Notes under the pieces: model-generated
Told to the model about the DNA's origin: nothing
The model's database searches: none
Seen by the model: the letters and a program-made list of their open reading frames with translations, nothing else
DNA from: an uncultured Alphaproteobacteria bacterium
GTDB lineage: Bacteria; Pseudomonadota; Alphaproteobacteria; HIMB59
Reading direction: 5' to 3'
Length of the DNA: 64,000 bases
NCBI GenBank assembly: GCA_902557145.1
Contig: CACDYZ010000002.1
Coordinates: 1-64,000, forward strand
Shown here: positions 1-9,654 of the stretch, piece by piece
Layout of the letters: each line of letters begins with the position of its first letter
Position numbering within the stretch: the first letter of the stretch is position 1
Position numbers and translations under genes: made by a program

Positions 1-2
1 AT

Positions 3-365
3 GTAGCCTCTCTTTTTGGAGAAGTTAATATTTTTGAGTCAATTATCAAAAATAAAAAATGTAATACCCCACTAGGATTACTAGAGGCAAATAATTTTAG
101 AGATAATCAAAAAGTTAATGTAGTTGTAAGGCCAGAGGCCATAAAATTGAATGCAGAGAAATCTCCAGTTACAAATCCTAACTCAGGTGTTGTTGTTGAC
201 TCTAAATTTTTAGGCAATAACGCTATTGTTCATATGACTGTAATTGATAGTGACAATAATAAACATCATATACATAGTAAGTTAATTGGAGAATTTTTAC
301 CTTCTCCTGCTAGTTCAGTTTCTTTTTCTTTAGACTTAAATCATGTATTTATTTTTCCTAGATAA
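3..365 (+). CDS. ABC transporter ATP-binding protein, C-terminal TOBE-domain fragment (5' end outside window)
   Basis: The frame is open from base 3 (VASLFGEVNIFESII...VVVRPEAIKLN...LNHVFIFPR), typical of the C-terminus of Fe3+/polyamine-type ABC ATPases. The listed ORF at 147 is only its tail. Confidence 0.7.
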   Translation, partial: VASLFGEVNIFESIIKNKKCNTPLGLLEANNFRDNQKVNVVVRPEAIKLNAEKSPVTNPNSGVVVDSKFLGNNAIVHMTVIDSDNNKHHIHSKLIGEFLPSPASSVSFSLDLNHVFIFPR

Positions 366-393
366 CATATCAATTATATAGTAATATTAATTT

Positions 394-588
394 ATGGGTA
401 CATTTAGCATTTGGCATTGGATAATAGTATTAATTATTGTCCTTCTACTATTTGGAAAAGGTAAAATACCATCTTTAATGGCTGACATGGCAAAAGGTAT
501 TAAGTCTTTTAAAAGTAATATGGCCGAAGATGAGAAACCTACCAACCCAGATCAAGATAACCCAGATAATCAAAATAAGGACCAGTAA
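394..588 (+). CDS. tatA: Sec-independent protein translocase TatA
   Basis: Short protein with N-terminal TM helix, [24 protein letters not shown] amphipathic motif, next to tatB/tatC. Confidence 0.93.
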   Translation: MGTFSIWHWIIVLIIVLLLFGKGKIPSLMADMAKGIKSFKSNMAEDEKPTNPDQDNPDNQNKDQ

Positions 589-881
589 TGTTTTCTTTAG
601 GTTGGATGGAGATTTCCATCGTCCTAATTATAACAGTAATAGTAGTAGGTCCTAAAGAAATACCAACTGTAATTAAATTCATAAAAGGAATAACTTCAAG
701 TTTAGGAAAACTCTCCAGAGAGTTTAAATCAACTGTTAATGAAATATCTCACTTAGAAGAAGTAAAAGATATTAAAAAAGAAATTTTAGAAACAAAAGAG
801 TCAGTAGTTAAAGAAGGAAAAGAGTTGGATGAATTTATTGAAAAAAGTAATGATGAAATAATGAAAGATGAAAAAAAATGA
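588..881 (+). CDS. tatB: Sec-independent protein translocase TatB
   Basis: [26 protein letters not shown] motif; located between tatA and tatC. Confidence 0.92.
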   Translation: MFSLGWMEISIVLIITVIVVGPKEIPTVIKFIKGITSSLGKLSREFKSTVNEISHLEEVKDIKKEILETKESVVKEGKELDEFIEKSNDEIMKDEKK

Positions 882-1642
882 CTGAAGTTGAAAGTTCAAT
901 GAATTTCTTTGATCATATAAAGGAGTTAAGACAAAAATTATTATATGTAATAATTTTCTTTCTAATAACATTCATTGTTTCTTTTTATTTCTCACAATCA
1001 ATATTTGAATTTCTAGCTAAGCCTTTAACTTCTATTTTAGGAGAGGGTAATGGATTAATTTATACTGCCTTACAAGAGGCATTTTTAACAAATGTTAAAG
1101 TTGCATTTTTTACAGCTGCTTTTATTTCATTTCCTTTTTTGTCAATTCAGATTTGGTCTTTTGTATCCCCAGGATTACTTAAAAAAGAAAAGCAAATTTC
1201 ATTACCAACCTTGGTAGCTATTCCGTTTTTATTCGTTTTAGGTGCAGCGGTTGTTTATTATGTAATATCTCCTGTAGCGTGGAAGTTTTTTTTGAGTTTT
1301 CAAAGTTCCCAAGCAGATGGAATCAATATTACTCTTCAAGCTAAAATGAATGAGTATTTGTCACTAATGATGACATTTATATTTGCTTTTGGACTAGCAT
1401 TTCAATTACCTGTAATTTTACTTCTACTTGTAAAATTTGGTGTACTTACTATTAAACAATTAGTTTCTTTTAGAAAATATGCGATTGTTTTATCATTTGT
1501 ATTTGCTGCAATAGTGACACCTCCTGATCCATTTTCACAAATTTCTCTAGCGTTACCAATAATAATTTTGTATGAAATATCTATTCTTGTTTCTAGATTT
1601 ATGGCTAAGCGACAAAATAAAAAGAATGAAAATAGTAAATAA
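878..1642 (+). CDS. tatC: Sec-independent protein translocase TatC
   Basis: MNFFDHIKELRQKL start motif, multi-TM, FVFAAIVTPPDPFSQ motif. Confidence 0.96.
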   Translation: MTEVESSMNFFDHIKELRQKLLYVIIFFLITFIVSFYFSQSIFEFLAKPLTSILGEGNGLIYTALQEAFLTNVKVAFFTAAFISFPFLSIQIWSFVSPGLLKKEKQISLPTLVAIPFLFVLGAAVVYYVISPVAWKFFLSFQSSQADGINITLQAKMNEYLSLMMTFIFAFGLAFQLPVILLLLVKFGVLTIKQLVSFRKYAIVLSFVFAAIVTPPDPFSQISLALPIIILYEISILVSRFMAKRQNKKNENSK

Positions 1643-1650
1643 AAACTTTT

Positions 1651-2910
1651 ATGCACGATATTAATTTTATTAGAGAAAATCCTGATTTATTTGATGAATT
1701 ATTAAAGAAGAGATACGTAACTTCAAAATCTAGTGAAATTATTTCTTTAGATACTGAAAAAAGAATTATTTTAACAAAATCCCAAGAATTACGAGCTGAA
1801 AGAAAAAGTTTATCCTCTTCATTTTCAAAATTGGATGAAAGTGAAAAAAGCGATCTTCAAAAAAAAGTTCAATTAATAAAAAATGAAATAGATGAGATTG
1901 AAAATAAAATTTTCAAGATAGATGAGCAACTCAAAAATATTCTATCTAGCCTACCAAATCTTCCACATAAAGATGTACCAGTAGGTGAAGATGAGTCATC
2001 AAATATATTAATTAAACAAGTTGGCAATTTACCTTCTTTTAATTTTACTCCTAAATCCCATTATGAGCTTGGAGAAGATTTAGAAATGATTGATTTTGAG
2101 CAAGCTAGCAAGGTATCAGGTACTAGGTTTGTTTATTTAAAAAAAAATATAGCTAAATTAGAAAGAGCTTTAGCTAATTTTATGTTAGATAAACACACTA
2201 GTGAATTTGGTTATACTGAGGTTAATCCACCTAATTTAGTAAGAGATGCTGCAGCTTTTGGAACAGGGCAACTACCAAAATTTTCTGAAGACCTTTTTAA
2301 AACAAATACAGATCATTGGTTGATACCCACTGCTGAGGTTCCTTTAACTAATTTAGTACTAGATGCTATTGTGCCTGAAAAACAATTGCCTCTTAGATAT
2401 ACAGCTTGGACTCCTTGTTATAGATCTGAAGCTGGAGCTGCTGGAAGGGATACAAGAGGAATGATAAGACAGCATCAATTTTCTAAAGTAGAATTGGTTA
2501 GCATAACCAAAGAAGATGAATCTGAAAATGAACTAGAAAGAATGGTGAATTGTGCAACTTCTATTCTAGATGATTTAAAAATTCCATATCAAATTATTTT
2601 ATTATCATCAGGAGATATGGGTTTTTCAGCAGAAAAAACATATGATATTGAAGTATGGCTACCAGGTGAGGGAAAATATAGAGAGATATCTTCTTGTAGT
2701 AATTGTAAATCTTTCCAAGCAAGGAGAATGAACGCTCGCTATAAAGCTAAAGATCAAAACAAATTTGTTCACACACTAAATGGATCAGGTCTAGCAGTAG
2801 GAAGAACATTAATTGCTGTATTAGAAAATTATCAAAATGAAGATGGCAGCATTGACATTCCAGAAGTACTTAAACTCTATATGGGAAATTTAAATAAAAT
2901 TTCTAAATAA
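1651..2910 (+). CDS. serS: Seryl-tRNA synthetase
   Basis: MHDINFIRENPDLF start; class II motifs (TAWTPCYRSEAGAAGRDTRGMIRQHQFSKVEL, NGSGLAVGRTLIAVLENYQ). Confidence 0.97.
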   Translation: MHDINFIRENPDLFDELLKKRYVTSKSSEIISLDTEKRIILTKSQELRAERKSLSSSFSKLDESEKSDLQKKVQLIKNEIDEIENKIFKIDEQLKNILSSLPNLPHKDVPVGEDESSNILIKQVGNLPSFNFTPKSHYELGEDLEMIDFEQASKVSGTRFVYLKKNIAKLERALANFMLDKHTSEFGYTEVNPPNLVRDAAAFGTGQLPKFSEDLFKTNTDHWLIPTAEVPLTNLVLDAIVPEKQLPLRYTAWTPCYRSEAGAAGRDTRGMIRQHQFSKVELVSITKEDESENELERMVNCATSILDDLKIPYQIILLSSGDMGFSAEKTYDIEVWLPGEGKYREISSCSNCKSFQARRMNARYKAKDQNKFVHTLNGSGLAVGRTLIAVLENYQNEDGSIDIPEVLKLYMGNLNKISK

Positions 2911-3661
2911 TAATATTTTTACTTGAACTATAATATTTAAAAAATTGAAAAGCTGATCGACCAGTCCTGTTACCTCTTGAAAAAATCCATTTCAAAGCAT
3001 GATCTTCTATTTCTTTATCAAATTTTAAATTATAAAAATTACAATAATTTTTTATTATTAAGATAAAGTCTTTTTTACTTAAATTATGAAAGCTAATCCA
3101 CAATCCAAATCGATCAGATAAAGATAATTTTTCTTCAATTCCTTCATCTTGAGAAATTGCAGAAGACCTCTCATTATCTAACATATCCCTTTTCATTAAA
3201 TGTCTTCTATTACTTGTAACATAAATTAAAAATTCATAATTTGAATTATAGAAAGAGCCTTCAAGAAAAGATTTAAATTGAATATATCTTCTATCATCTT
3301 GTTCAAACGAAAGATCATCTATAAAGATAATTATTTTTTTATTAAACTTGTGATTTAAAAATATGTTAGGTAAATCAGATAGATCTTCACTATTTATTTC
3401 AATTGTCACAAAATTTTCATATTTCAAAGAATAATCTTTTAATATTCCTCTAATAATACTGCTTTTACCACTACCTCGCACACCCCATAAGAGACCATGG
3501 TTAAATGCTAATCCCTCTAAGAAGTTTTTTGTATTCTCTTCAATCTTAGCTATTTGTTCATCAACTCCATACAAAAGCTTTAAATCTAGGACCTTATTGT
3601 AGGGTATTTTATCCATTGAATTCTTTGAACTATTCCAGCAGAGTAAATGTTTATTTTTCAA
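2903..3661 (-). CDS. DUF815-family AAA ATPase
   Basis: Walker A GVRGSGKSS, FIDDLSFE Walker B, C-terminal GNRTGRSAFQF; antisense gene before yajC. Confidence 0.8.
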   Translation of the reverse strand: MKNKHLLCWNSSKNSMDKIPYNKVLDLKLLYGVDEQIAKIEENTKNFLEGLAFNHGLLWGVRGSGKSSIIRGILKDYSLKYENFVTIEINSEDLSDLPNIFLNHKFNKKIIIFIDDLSFEQDDRRYIQFKSFLEGSFYNSNYEFLIYVTSNRRHLMKRDMLDNERSSAISQDEGIEEKLSLSDRFGLWISFHNLSKKDFILIIKNYCNFYNLKFDKEIEDHALKWIFSRGNRTGRSAFQFFKYYSSSKNIII

Positions 3662-3730
3662 TTTTATGTTGACTTCATTGATGATTGTGAGATTTTAGTG
3701 CTTATTTTATTTATTTAAAGGATTTATATC

Positions 3731-3994
3731 ATGGACCAACTTGCAGGAATTTTACCATTAATACTTATTTTCGTTGTTTTTTACTTCTTACTTATAAGAC
3801 CACAACAAAAAAAACTAAAAGATCACAAAAACATGATCTCAAATTTAAAAAAAGGTGACCGAGTCGTAACACAAGGTGGTATTATTGGTAACATACATTA
3901 TGTAAATGACGATGGAACCCTTTCAGTTGAAATTGCTGATAATGTCCAAGTTAAAGTAGCTAAAGGTATGATAGCTGATATAGCAGCTAAATAG
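3731..3994 (+). CDS. yajC: Preprotein translocase subunit YajC
   Basis: Single TM then LLIRPQQKKLKDHKNMISNLKKGDRVVTQGGIIG; upstream of secD. Confidence 0.95.
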   Translation: MDQLAGILPLILIFVVFYFLLIRPQQKKLKDHKNMISNLKKGDRVVTQGGIIGNIHYVNDDGTLSVEIADNVQVKVAKGMIADIAAK

Positions 3995-4016
3995 TCTTAA
4001 TAAACAAAAATTAAAT

Positions 4017-5474
4017 ATGTTAATTCTTAAACAGTGGAGATTATGGATATCTTTATTACTGTTAATTGGGAGTTATTTATTTATTAAGCCTAACTTTGAA
4101 AGTCAAACCTCTGATAATAAAATCAATTTTGGATTAGATATTCAGGGAGGTTATTCGTATCTTTTAGAATTGAATGAGGAAGAATATCTTAATAACCTTT
4201 TAGTAAAAACATCTCAATATATTGAAAATACTTATTCTATAATCTCTAATATTAACAACGGACAAATAGTAATTTCTAAAAACCAGAATTTAGATGCCTT
4301 AAGTAATATAGTCATTCAAAATTTGGGTTTAGAAGTACAAGAAAAATCAGATAAAGAAAATAGTTATATTTTTTCTAAACAAAGTTTTAATAAGTCATTA
4401 TCAGATATGACTTTAAATGCTGTTGAAATAGTAAGATCTAGAGTTGATTTTTTAGGAAACAAAGAACTATCTATTCAAAAAGTTGGGTTAAATAAAATTT
4501 TATTAGAAATCCCAGGTGATTTAGATAACAATGTAAAAGAGGTTATATCTAAAACAGCTAAATTAACGTTGCACTTAGAAAAAAGTAATATTGTTGGTTC
4601 TAAGACTTTTACTAATGAAGAAACAGGTGAACAAGTAAGAGTTCAAGAAATCCCTAATATCACAGGTGACTTTATTCAAGATGCCTCCCTTCAGTACAAT
4701 CAAAATGAACCAGTTGTTGCTTTTTCTTTTAATAAAGAAGGTTCAGATTTATTTGCAAAAATGACTTCAGAAAATGTTGGTTCACGATTTGCTATAGTTC
4801 TTGATGGTTCGTTAATTACCGCACCTGTCATAAGAGAGTCAATTACTGGAGGTAGTGGTCAAATATCTGGTGGATTTACAAATGAAACAGCAAATAATCT
4901 TGCTATTATTCTTAAATCAGGATCTTTGCCGACTAAAATTAAAATTATTCAAGAAAAACAAATAGGTCCAACTCTTGGGCAGGAGGGCGTAGAAAAAGGG
5001 GTTATTGCATCAATTATTGCCCTTATCGCAATTACTCTTTTTATGATCCTTTATTATAAAATTTCAGGATTATTTACAGTCATAACTATTGTTAGTTGTT
5101 TGTCTTTGCTTTTTGCAATGATGTCTTTATTAAATACAACACTCACACTCCCAGGTGTTATTGGTATAGTTCTAACTATAGGAATGTGTGTAGACGCAAA
5201 TGTCTTAATATTTGAGAGGATTCGAGAAAATTTTAAACAGGATATTGAAGATCCTAAAAACCACGGCTTCAACTCTGCTTATGTTACAATTTTAGACTCT
5301 AATTTAACTACATTATTTGCTGCTATATTTTTATTTGCTTTTGGCTTTGGTCCTATAAGAGGTTTTTCAATATCTTTAATTATTGGTATTATTTCATCTT
5401 TAATAGTCACTTATATAATACTCAAACTATTTCTTAATATTACATCTATAAAATATTTAGGACTTCAAAAATGA
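4017..5474 (+). CDS. secD: Protein translocase subunit SecD
   Basis: FGLDIQGGYSYLLEL, GMCVDANVLIFERIRE motif. Confidence 0.96.
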   Translation: MLILKQWRLWISLLLLIGSYLFIKPNFESQTSDNKINFGLDIQGGYSYLLELNEEEYLNNLLVKTSQYIENTYSIISNINNGQIVISKNQNLDALSNIVIQNLGLEVQEKSDKENSYIFSKQSFNKSLSDMTLNAVEIVRSRVDFLGNKELSIQKVGLNKILLEIPGDLDNNVKEVISKTAKLTLHLEKSNIVGSKTFTNEETGEQVRVQEIPNITGDFIQDASLQYNQNEPVVAFSFNKEGSDLFAKMTSENVGSRFAIVLDGSLITAPVIRESITGGSGQISGGFTNETANNLAIILKSGSLPTKIKIIQEKQIGPTLGQEGVEKGVIASIIALIAITLFMILYYKISGLFTVITIVSCLSLLFAMMSLLNTTLTLPGVIGIVLTIGMCVDANVLIFERIRENFKQDIEDPKNHGFNSAYVTILDSNLTTLFAAIFLFAFGFGPIRGFSISLIIGIISSLIVTYIILKLFLNITSIKYLGLQK

Positions 5475-6343
5475 TTAATTTTTATTCATTCAAAAACAAA
5501 TCTTACTTAGTCTCTTTAATCCTAATAATTTTAACAATAATTGTTATTTTTTTTAAAGGTTTAAATTTAGGTATAGATTTTAAAGGAGGTTTAAATTTTG
5601 AGGTAAAGACAAATTTAACAACTAGCCAACTCAATCAATATATAGACTTTGTAGACACTGAGAGAGAAGTTTTAATCAAAAGGGAGGTGGGCAGTGATGT
5701 TTATAGTATCAGAATAGAGTCAGGAGAAAACAACCCTGTTTTTATTGAAGAAATTAAAAATATAATTGCACAAAATCCTGATATACAAATTCTATTATCT
5801 GAATACATAGAACCAACTTTTAGTGAAGAACTAATTAAAAATTCTATTTATGCTTTAGCATCTTCTCTGTTAGTTATAGCTATTTATGTTTGGATTAGAT
5901 TTGATTGGCAGTTTGCAGCTTCAGGAATATTTGCATTATTACATGATGTTTTTGTAGCAATAGGTTTTATGTCTTTATTTAATATTGAATTTAATTTAAC
6001 TATGATCGCAGCTTTACTTTTAATTGCTGGTTACAGTATCAACGACACAATAGTTTTGTTTGACAGGCTAAGAAGTTTAACTTCAAATGAGGAAAATAAA
6101 GATAATTTTGAAACCAATGTTAATAAATCCATTAAATTAAATCTTCGTCGAACTATACTTACAAGTTTTACAACAATACTAGCATTGTTGTGTTTAGTAT
6201 TTTTAGCACCAGTTAATTTAACTGAAATGCCTATAGTATTCATTTTTGGAGTTTTAATTGGAACTTTTTCTTCATTATTTCTTGTATTAGGAATTGTAGG
6301 TGATTTAAATTATGAAGCAGTGCTTAAAGCAAGAGACTCCTGA
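5471..6343 (+). CDS. secF: Protein translocase subunit SecF
   Basis: LGIDFKGGLNFEVK, GYSINDTIVLFDRLRS motif; overlaps secD stop. Confidence 0.96.
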   Translation: MINFYSFKNKSYLVSLILIILTIIVIFFKGLNLGIDFKGGLNFEVKTNLTTSQLNQYIDFVDTEREVLIKREVGSDVYSIRIESGENNPVFIEEIKNIIAQNPDIQILLSEYIEPTFSEELIKNSIYALASSLLVIAIYVWIRFDWQFAASGIFALLHDVFVAIGFMSLFNIEFNLTMIAALLLIAGYSINDTIVLFDRLRSLTSNEENKDNFETNVNKSIKLNLRRTILTSFTTILALLCLVFLAPVNLTEMPIVFIFGVLIGTFSSLFLVLGIVGDLNYEAVLKARDS

Positions 6344-9126
6344 TATTTTTTTAAATATACACCTGTTTGATTATTTTTGTTTTTAATTAATTCGCTTGGT
6401 TTACCTTCAAATAAAATATTTCCACCTTTTTCTCCACCCTCAGGTCCCAAGTCTATAATCCAATCACTTGTATTAATAACATCCAAGTTGTGCTCTATGA
6501 CTATTACAGTATTACCGTAGGAAACTAATTTATGAAGTATCTCTAAAAGTTTCTTTATATCGTCAAAGTGAAGACCAGTTGTTGGCTCATCTAAGATGTA
6601 CAATGTTTTTCCTGTTTGTCTTTTGGACAATTCTTTCGATAGTTTAATTCTTTGGGCTTCACCACCTGATAAAGTTGTAGCCGATTGACCGATAGATATA
6701 TATCCCAAGCCAACATCTTTGAGTGTTTTTAATTTAGAATATACTTGAGGGTTATTAATAAAAAACTCTTCAGCGTCATCAACTGTCATTGATAAAATAT
6801 CATTTATATTTTTTTTATTATATTGAATACTAAGTGTCTCTTTATTATATCTTTTACCATCGCATACTTCACATTTAACATATACTGGAGCTAAAAAATG
6901 CATTTCAATTTTTTTTAATCCATCTCCTTCACAGCTTTCGCATCTACCTCCTTTGACATTAAAAGAAAATCTACCAGGCTTAAATCCTTTTACTTTAGCT
7001 TCAGGCAAATTAGCAAACCATTCTCTTATTGGTGTAAATAATCCAACATAAGTTGCTGGGTTTGATCTGGGTGTTCTTCCAATGGGGGATTGATCGATAT
7101 TTATAACTTTATCAATATTTTCAATTCCTTTAATGTCTTCATAAGGAAGTGTTTTAATTATTTTTTCATAAATTCTATTATTTGTTGCACCATACAAAGT
7201 TTCGTTAATCAATGTTGATTTTCCGCTACCAGAGACTCCCGTAATAGTGATAAATTTACTTAAAGGGAATTTTACGTTTACGTTTTTTAAATTATTTCCA
7301 TTTGCTTTTTTAATTTCAATAAACTGTTTTGATGGAATTTTGTTAACACTAGACGGGTACCTCCCAATTACACCTCTGATGTAGCTACTTGTTAAACTTT
7401 CTTTGCTATTTAGTATTTTGTTAAACTCACCAATAGCAACAATCGAACCACCTTTAATACCAGCGTATTTACCAATATCTACAACATAATCTGCTTCACG
7501 TATTATGTCTTCATCATGCTCAACAACTATTATAGTGTTACCTAAATCTCTTAGGTTTTTGAGAGTATTAATTAGCTTTTGATTATCTCTTTGATGAAGA
7601 CCTATTGAGGGCTCGTCTAAAACGTATGTGACACCGGTTAATCCAGAACCAATTTGACTGGCTAATCTAATTCTTTGTGACTCTCCTCCAGATAAAGTAG
7701 AACTTTTTCTGGATAAACTTAAATAATTAAGTCCAACTTCATTTAAAAAATTTAATCTAGAAAAAATTTCTTTTTTTAATGGGGCAGCTATTAATTTTTC
7801 TTGTTCTTTTAACTCTTTTTCAAATTTATTAATCCAATCTAATGATTTAGCTATACTCAAAGAAGTAAAATCTGAAATAGTTAAATTATTTATCTTAACA
7901 CACAGTGCTTTTTCATTAAGTCTTTGACCATTACATTCGTGACAGATTTTTGAATTTCTAAACTTTTCAAGTTCCCATTGCCTCCACCAACTTGAAGATC
8001 CATCATAAATATTATCCATAATGTTTATTAGACCTTCAAAAAGTCTTCCTCCAAAAAGAACTTCATTTTGAAAACTTTTAGGAGTTTTTGACCAAATTAC
8101 ATTTTCTAGTTTTTTTGATTGGAATATCTTTTTAAGCTTTGGATATATTCGTGCTTTTGACTTTTCTGACCAAAAATTAATTGCACCTTCATTAAAAGAT
8201 AAATTTTTATCAGGTATTATTATATCTTCATCGAACGCATCTATCTCACCAAGACCATCGCATGTTTTACATGCACCGTACGGATTATTAAAACTAAATA
8301 AGCGTGGTTCAATTTCATCTATACTAAATCCACTGACTGGACACATAAATTTATCTGACAATGTAATGATTTCATCTTTATCAATATTATAAATTTCAAC
8401 ACTTCCTTCACTCTCTTTTAAACTAATTTCAATACTATTTGCTAATCTGTCTCTGTTATCTTTTGAGGGCACAATTCTATCAATGACAACACTTATCGTA
8501 TGTTTATAGTTTTTACTTAATTCAGGGATCTCTTCTTTTTGATAAAGCTTATTATTTATTAGGAACCTTTCATAACCTTTCTTAAAATACTCCTCAAATA
8601 GTTTTTTATATTCTCCTTTTCTACCTTTTATCAATGGAGACATAATCATTATTTTTTTTGAATTAAACTTAGAATTAACTTCATCTATCATTTCAGAACT
8701 TGTTAAACCTTTGATTGGTTTTCCTGTTGCTGGTGAGTAGGGGATACCAACTCTTGAAAATAATACTCTCAGATAATCATAAATTTCAGTTACCGTCCCT
8801 ACTGTTGATCTTGGATTCTTGGATGTTGTTTTCTGGTCTATGGAAATAGCTGGTGACAATCCTTCTATTTTATCGACCTTAGGTTTGTCCATCATATCTA
8901 AAAATTGACGAGCATAGGCACTAAGTGATTCGATATATTTTCTCTGCCCCTCAGCATAAATAGTATCAAATGCTAATGTTGATTTACCTGAACCACTTAC
9001 ACCAGTTATGACAACAAGTTTATTCTTTGGTAAATTTAAGTTAATATTTTTTAAATTATGTTCATGAGCGTTATGAACTATGATGTGAGTAAGTGGTGAG
9101 TGTTTATCCATTAAATTAGATATCAA
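6310..9126 (-). CDS. uvrA: Excinuclease ABC subunit UvrA (start could be internal Met at 9111)
   Basis: Two ABC ATPase modules (GVSGSGKSTLAFDT; GVSGSGKSTLINETL), SGGESQRIRLA and SGGEAQRIKLS signatures, Zn-binding CxxC clusters. Confidence 0.97.
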   Translation of the reverse strand: MISNLMDKHSPLTHIIVHNAHEHNLKNINLNLPKNKLVVITGVSGSGKSTLAFDTIYAEGQRKYIESLSAYARQFLDMMDKPKVDKIEGLSPAISIDQKTTSKNPRSTVGTVTEIYDYLRVLFSRVGIPYSPATGKPIKGLTSSEMIDEVNSKFNSKKIMIMSPLIKGRKGEYKKLFEEYFKKGYERFLINNKLYQKEEIPELSKNYKHTISVVIDRIVPSKDNRDRLANSIEISLKESEGSVEIYNIDKDEIITLSDKFMCPVSGFSIDEIEPRLFSFNNPYGACKTCDGLGEIDAFDEDIIIPDKNLSFNEGAINFWSEKSKARIYPKLKKIFQSKKLENVIWSKTPKSFQNEVLFGGRLFEGLINIMDNIYDGSSSWWRQWELEKFRNSKICHECNGQRLNEKALCVKINNLTISDFTSLSIAKSLDWINKFEKELKEQEKLIAAPLKKEIFSRLNFLNEVGLNYLSLSRKSSTLSGGESQRIRLASQIGSGLTGVTYVLDEPSIGLHQRDNQKLINTLKNLRDLGNTIIVVEHDEDIIREADYVVDIGKYAGIKGGSIVAIGEFNKILNSKESLTSSYIRGVIGRYPSSVNKIPSKQFIEIKKANGNNLKNVNVKFPLSKFITITGVSGSGKSTLINETLYGATNNRIYEKIIKTLPYEDIKGIENIDKVINIDQSPIGRTPRSNPATYVGLFTPIREWFANLPEAKVKGFKPGRFSFNVKGGRCESCEGDGLKKIEMHFLAPVYVKCEVCDGKRYNKETLSIQYNKKNINDILSMTVDDAEEFFINNPQVYSKLKTLKDVGLGYISIGQSATTLSGGEAQRIKLSKELSKRQTGKTLYILDEPTTGLHFDDIKKLLEILHKLVSYGNTVIVIEHNLDVINTSDWIIDLGPEGGEKGGNILFEGKPSELIKNKNNQTGVYLKKYQESLALSTAS

Positions 9127-9175
9127 TTAAAGATGATTTAATATATATTAATAATATCTTTTAATAAAAAAATTC

Positions 9176-9646
9176 ATGGCTGGATCAGTAAATAAAGTAA
9201 TTCTTCTTGGTAACTTAGGTAAAGACCCTGACATTAGAGCAACTCAATCTGGCTCCAGATTGGCTAGTTTTTCTATCGCCACTTCAACTAAATATCGTAA
9301 CAAAGACACTCAGCAACTAGAGGATAAGACTGAATGGCATCGAGTCGTTGTATTTAACGATAAGCTTGCAGATATATGTGAAAAATATCTCAGAAAAGGT
9401 TCAAAGATATATATTGAAGGTCAGCTTCAAACAAGAAAATGGACAGATAACAATGGTGTAGATAAATACACAACTGAAGTAGTAATTCCAAACTATTCTG
9501 GAGTATTGACAATGTTAGATACTCGCTCCCAATCTTCTGTTAGTGAAGAAAGCAATAATAATCAATTAGACTCAGCTGCAGATGAAGCAATGGGTGGTTC
9601 AGAGACCTCAACAGCTGAACAACTCGATGATGATATTCCTTTTTAG
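9176..9646 (+). CDS. ssb: Single-stranded DNA-binding protein
   Basis: [21 protein letters not shown] start, acidic C-terminal DDDIPF tip. Confidence 0.97.
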   Translation: MAGSVNKVILLGNLGKDPDIRATQSGSRLASFSIATSTKYRNKDTQQLEDKTEWHRVVVFNDKLADICEKYLRKGSKIYIEGQLQTRKWTDNNGVDKYTTEVVIPNYSGVLTMLDTRSQSSVSEESNNNQLDSAADEAMGGSETSTAEQLDDDIPF

Positions 9647-9654
9647 ATAAATCA

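Noticed and set aside
9127-9175. Possible LexA/SOS box between divergent uvrA and ssb
   Set aside because: Gap is only 49 bp of A/T-rich sequence; no GTTC-N7-GTTC or similar palindrome seen.
9245-9262. Near-perfect palindrome CAATCTGG-CT-CCAGATTG inside ssb
   Set aside because: Lies within coding sequence for a conserved stretch; a single 8-bp stem with 2-nt centre is not enough to claim a regulatory site.
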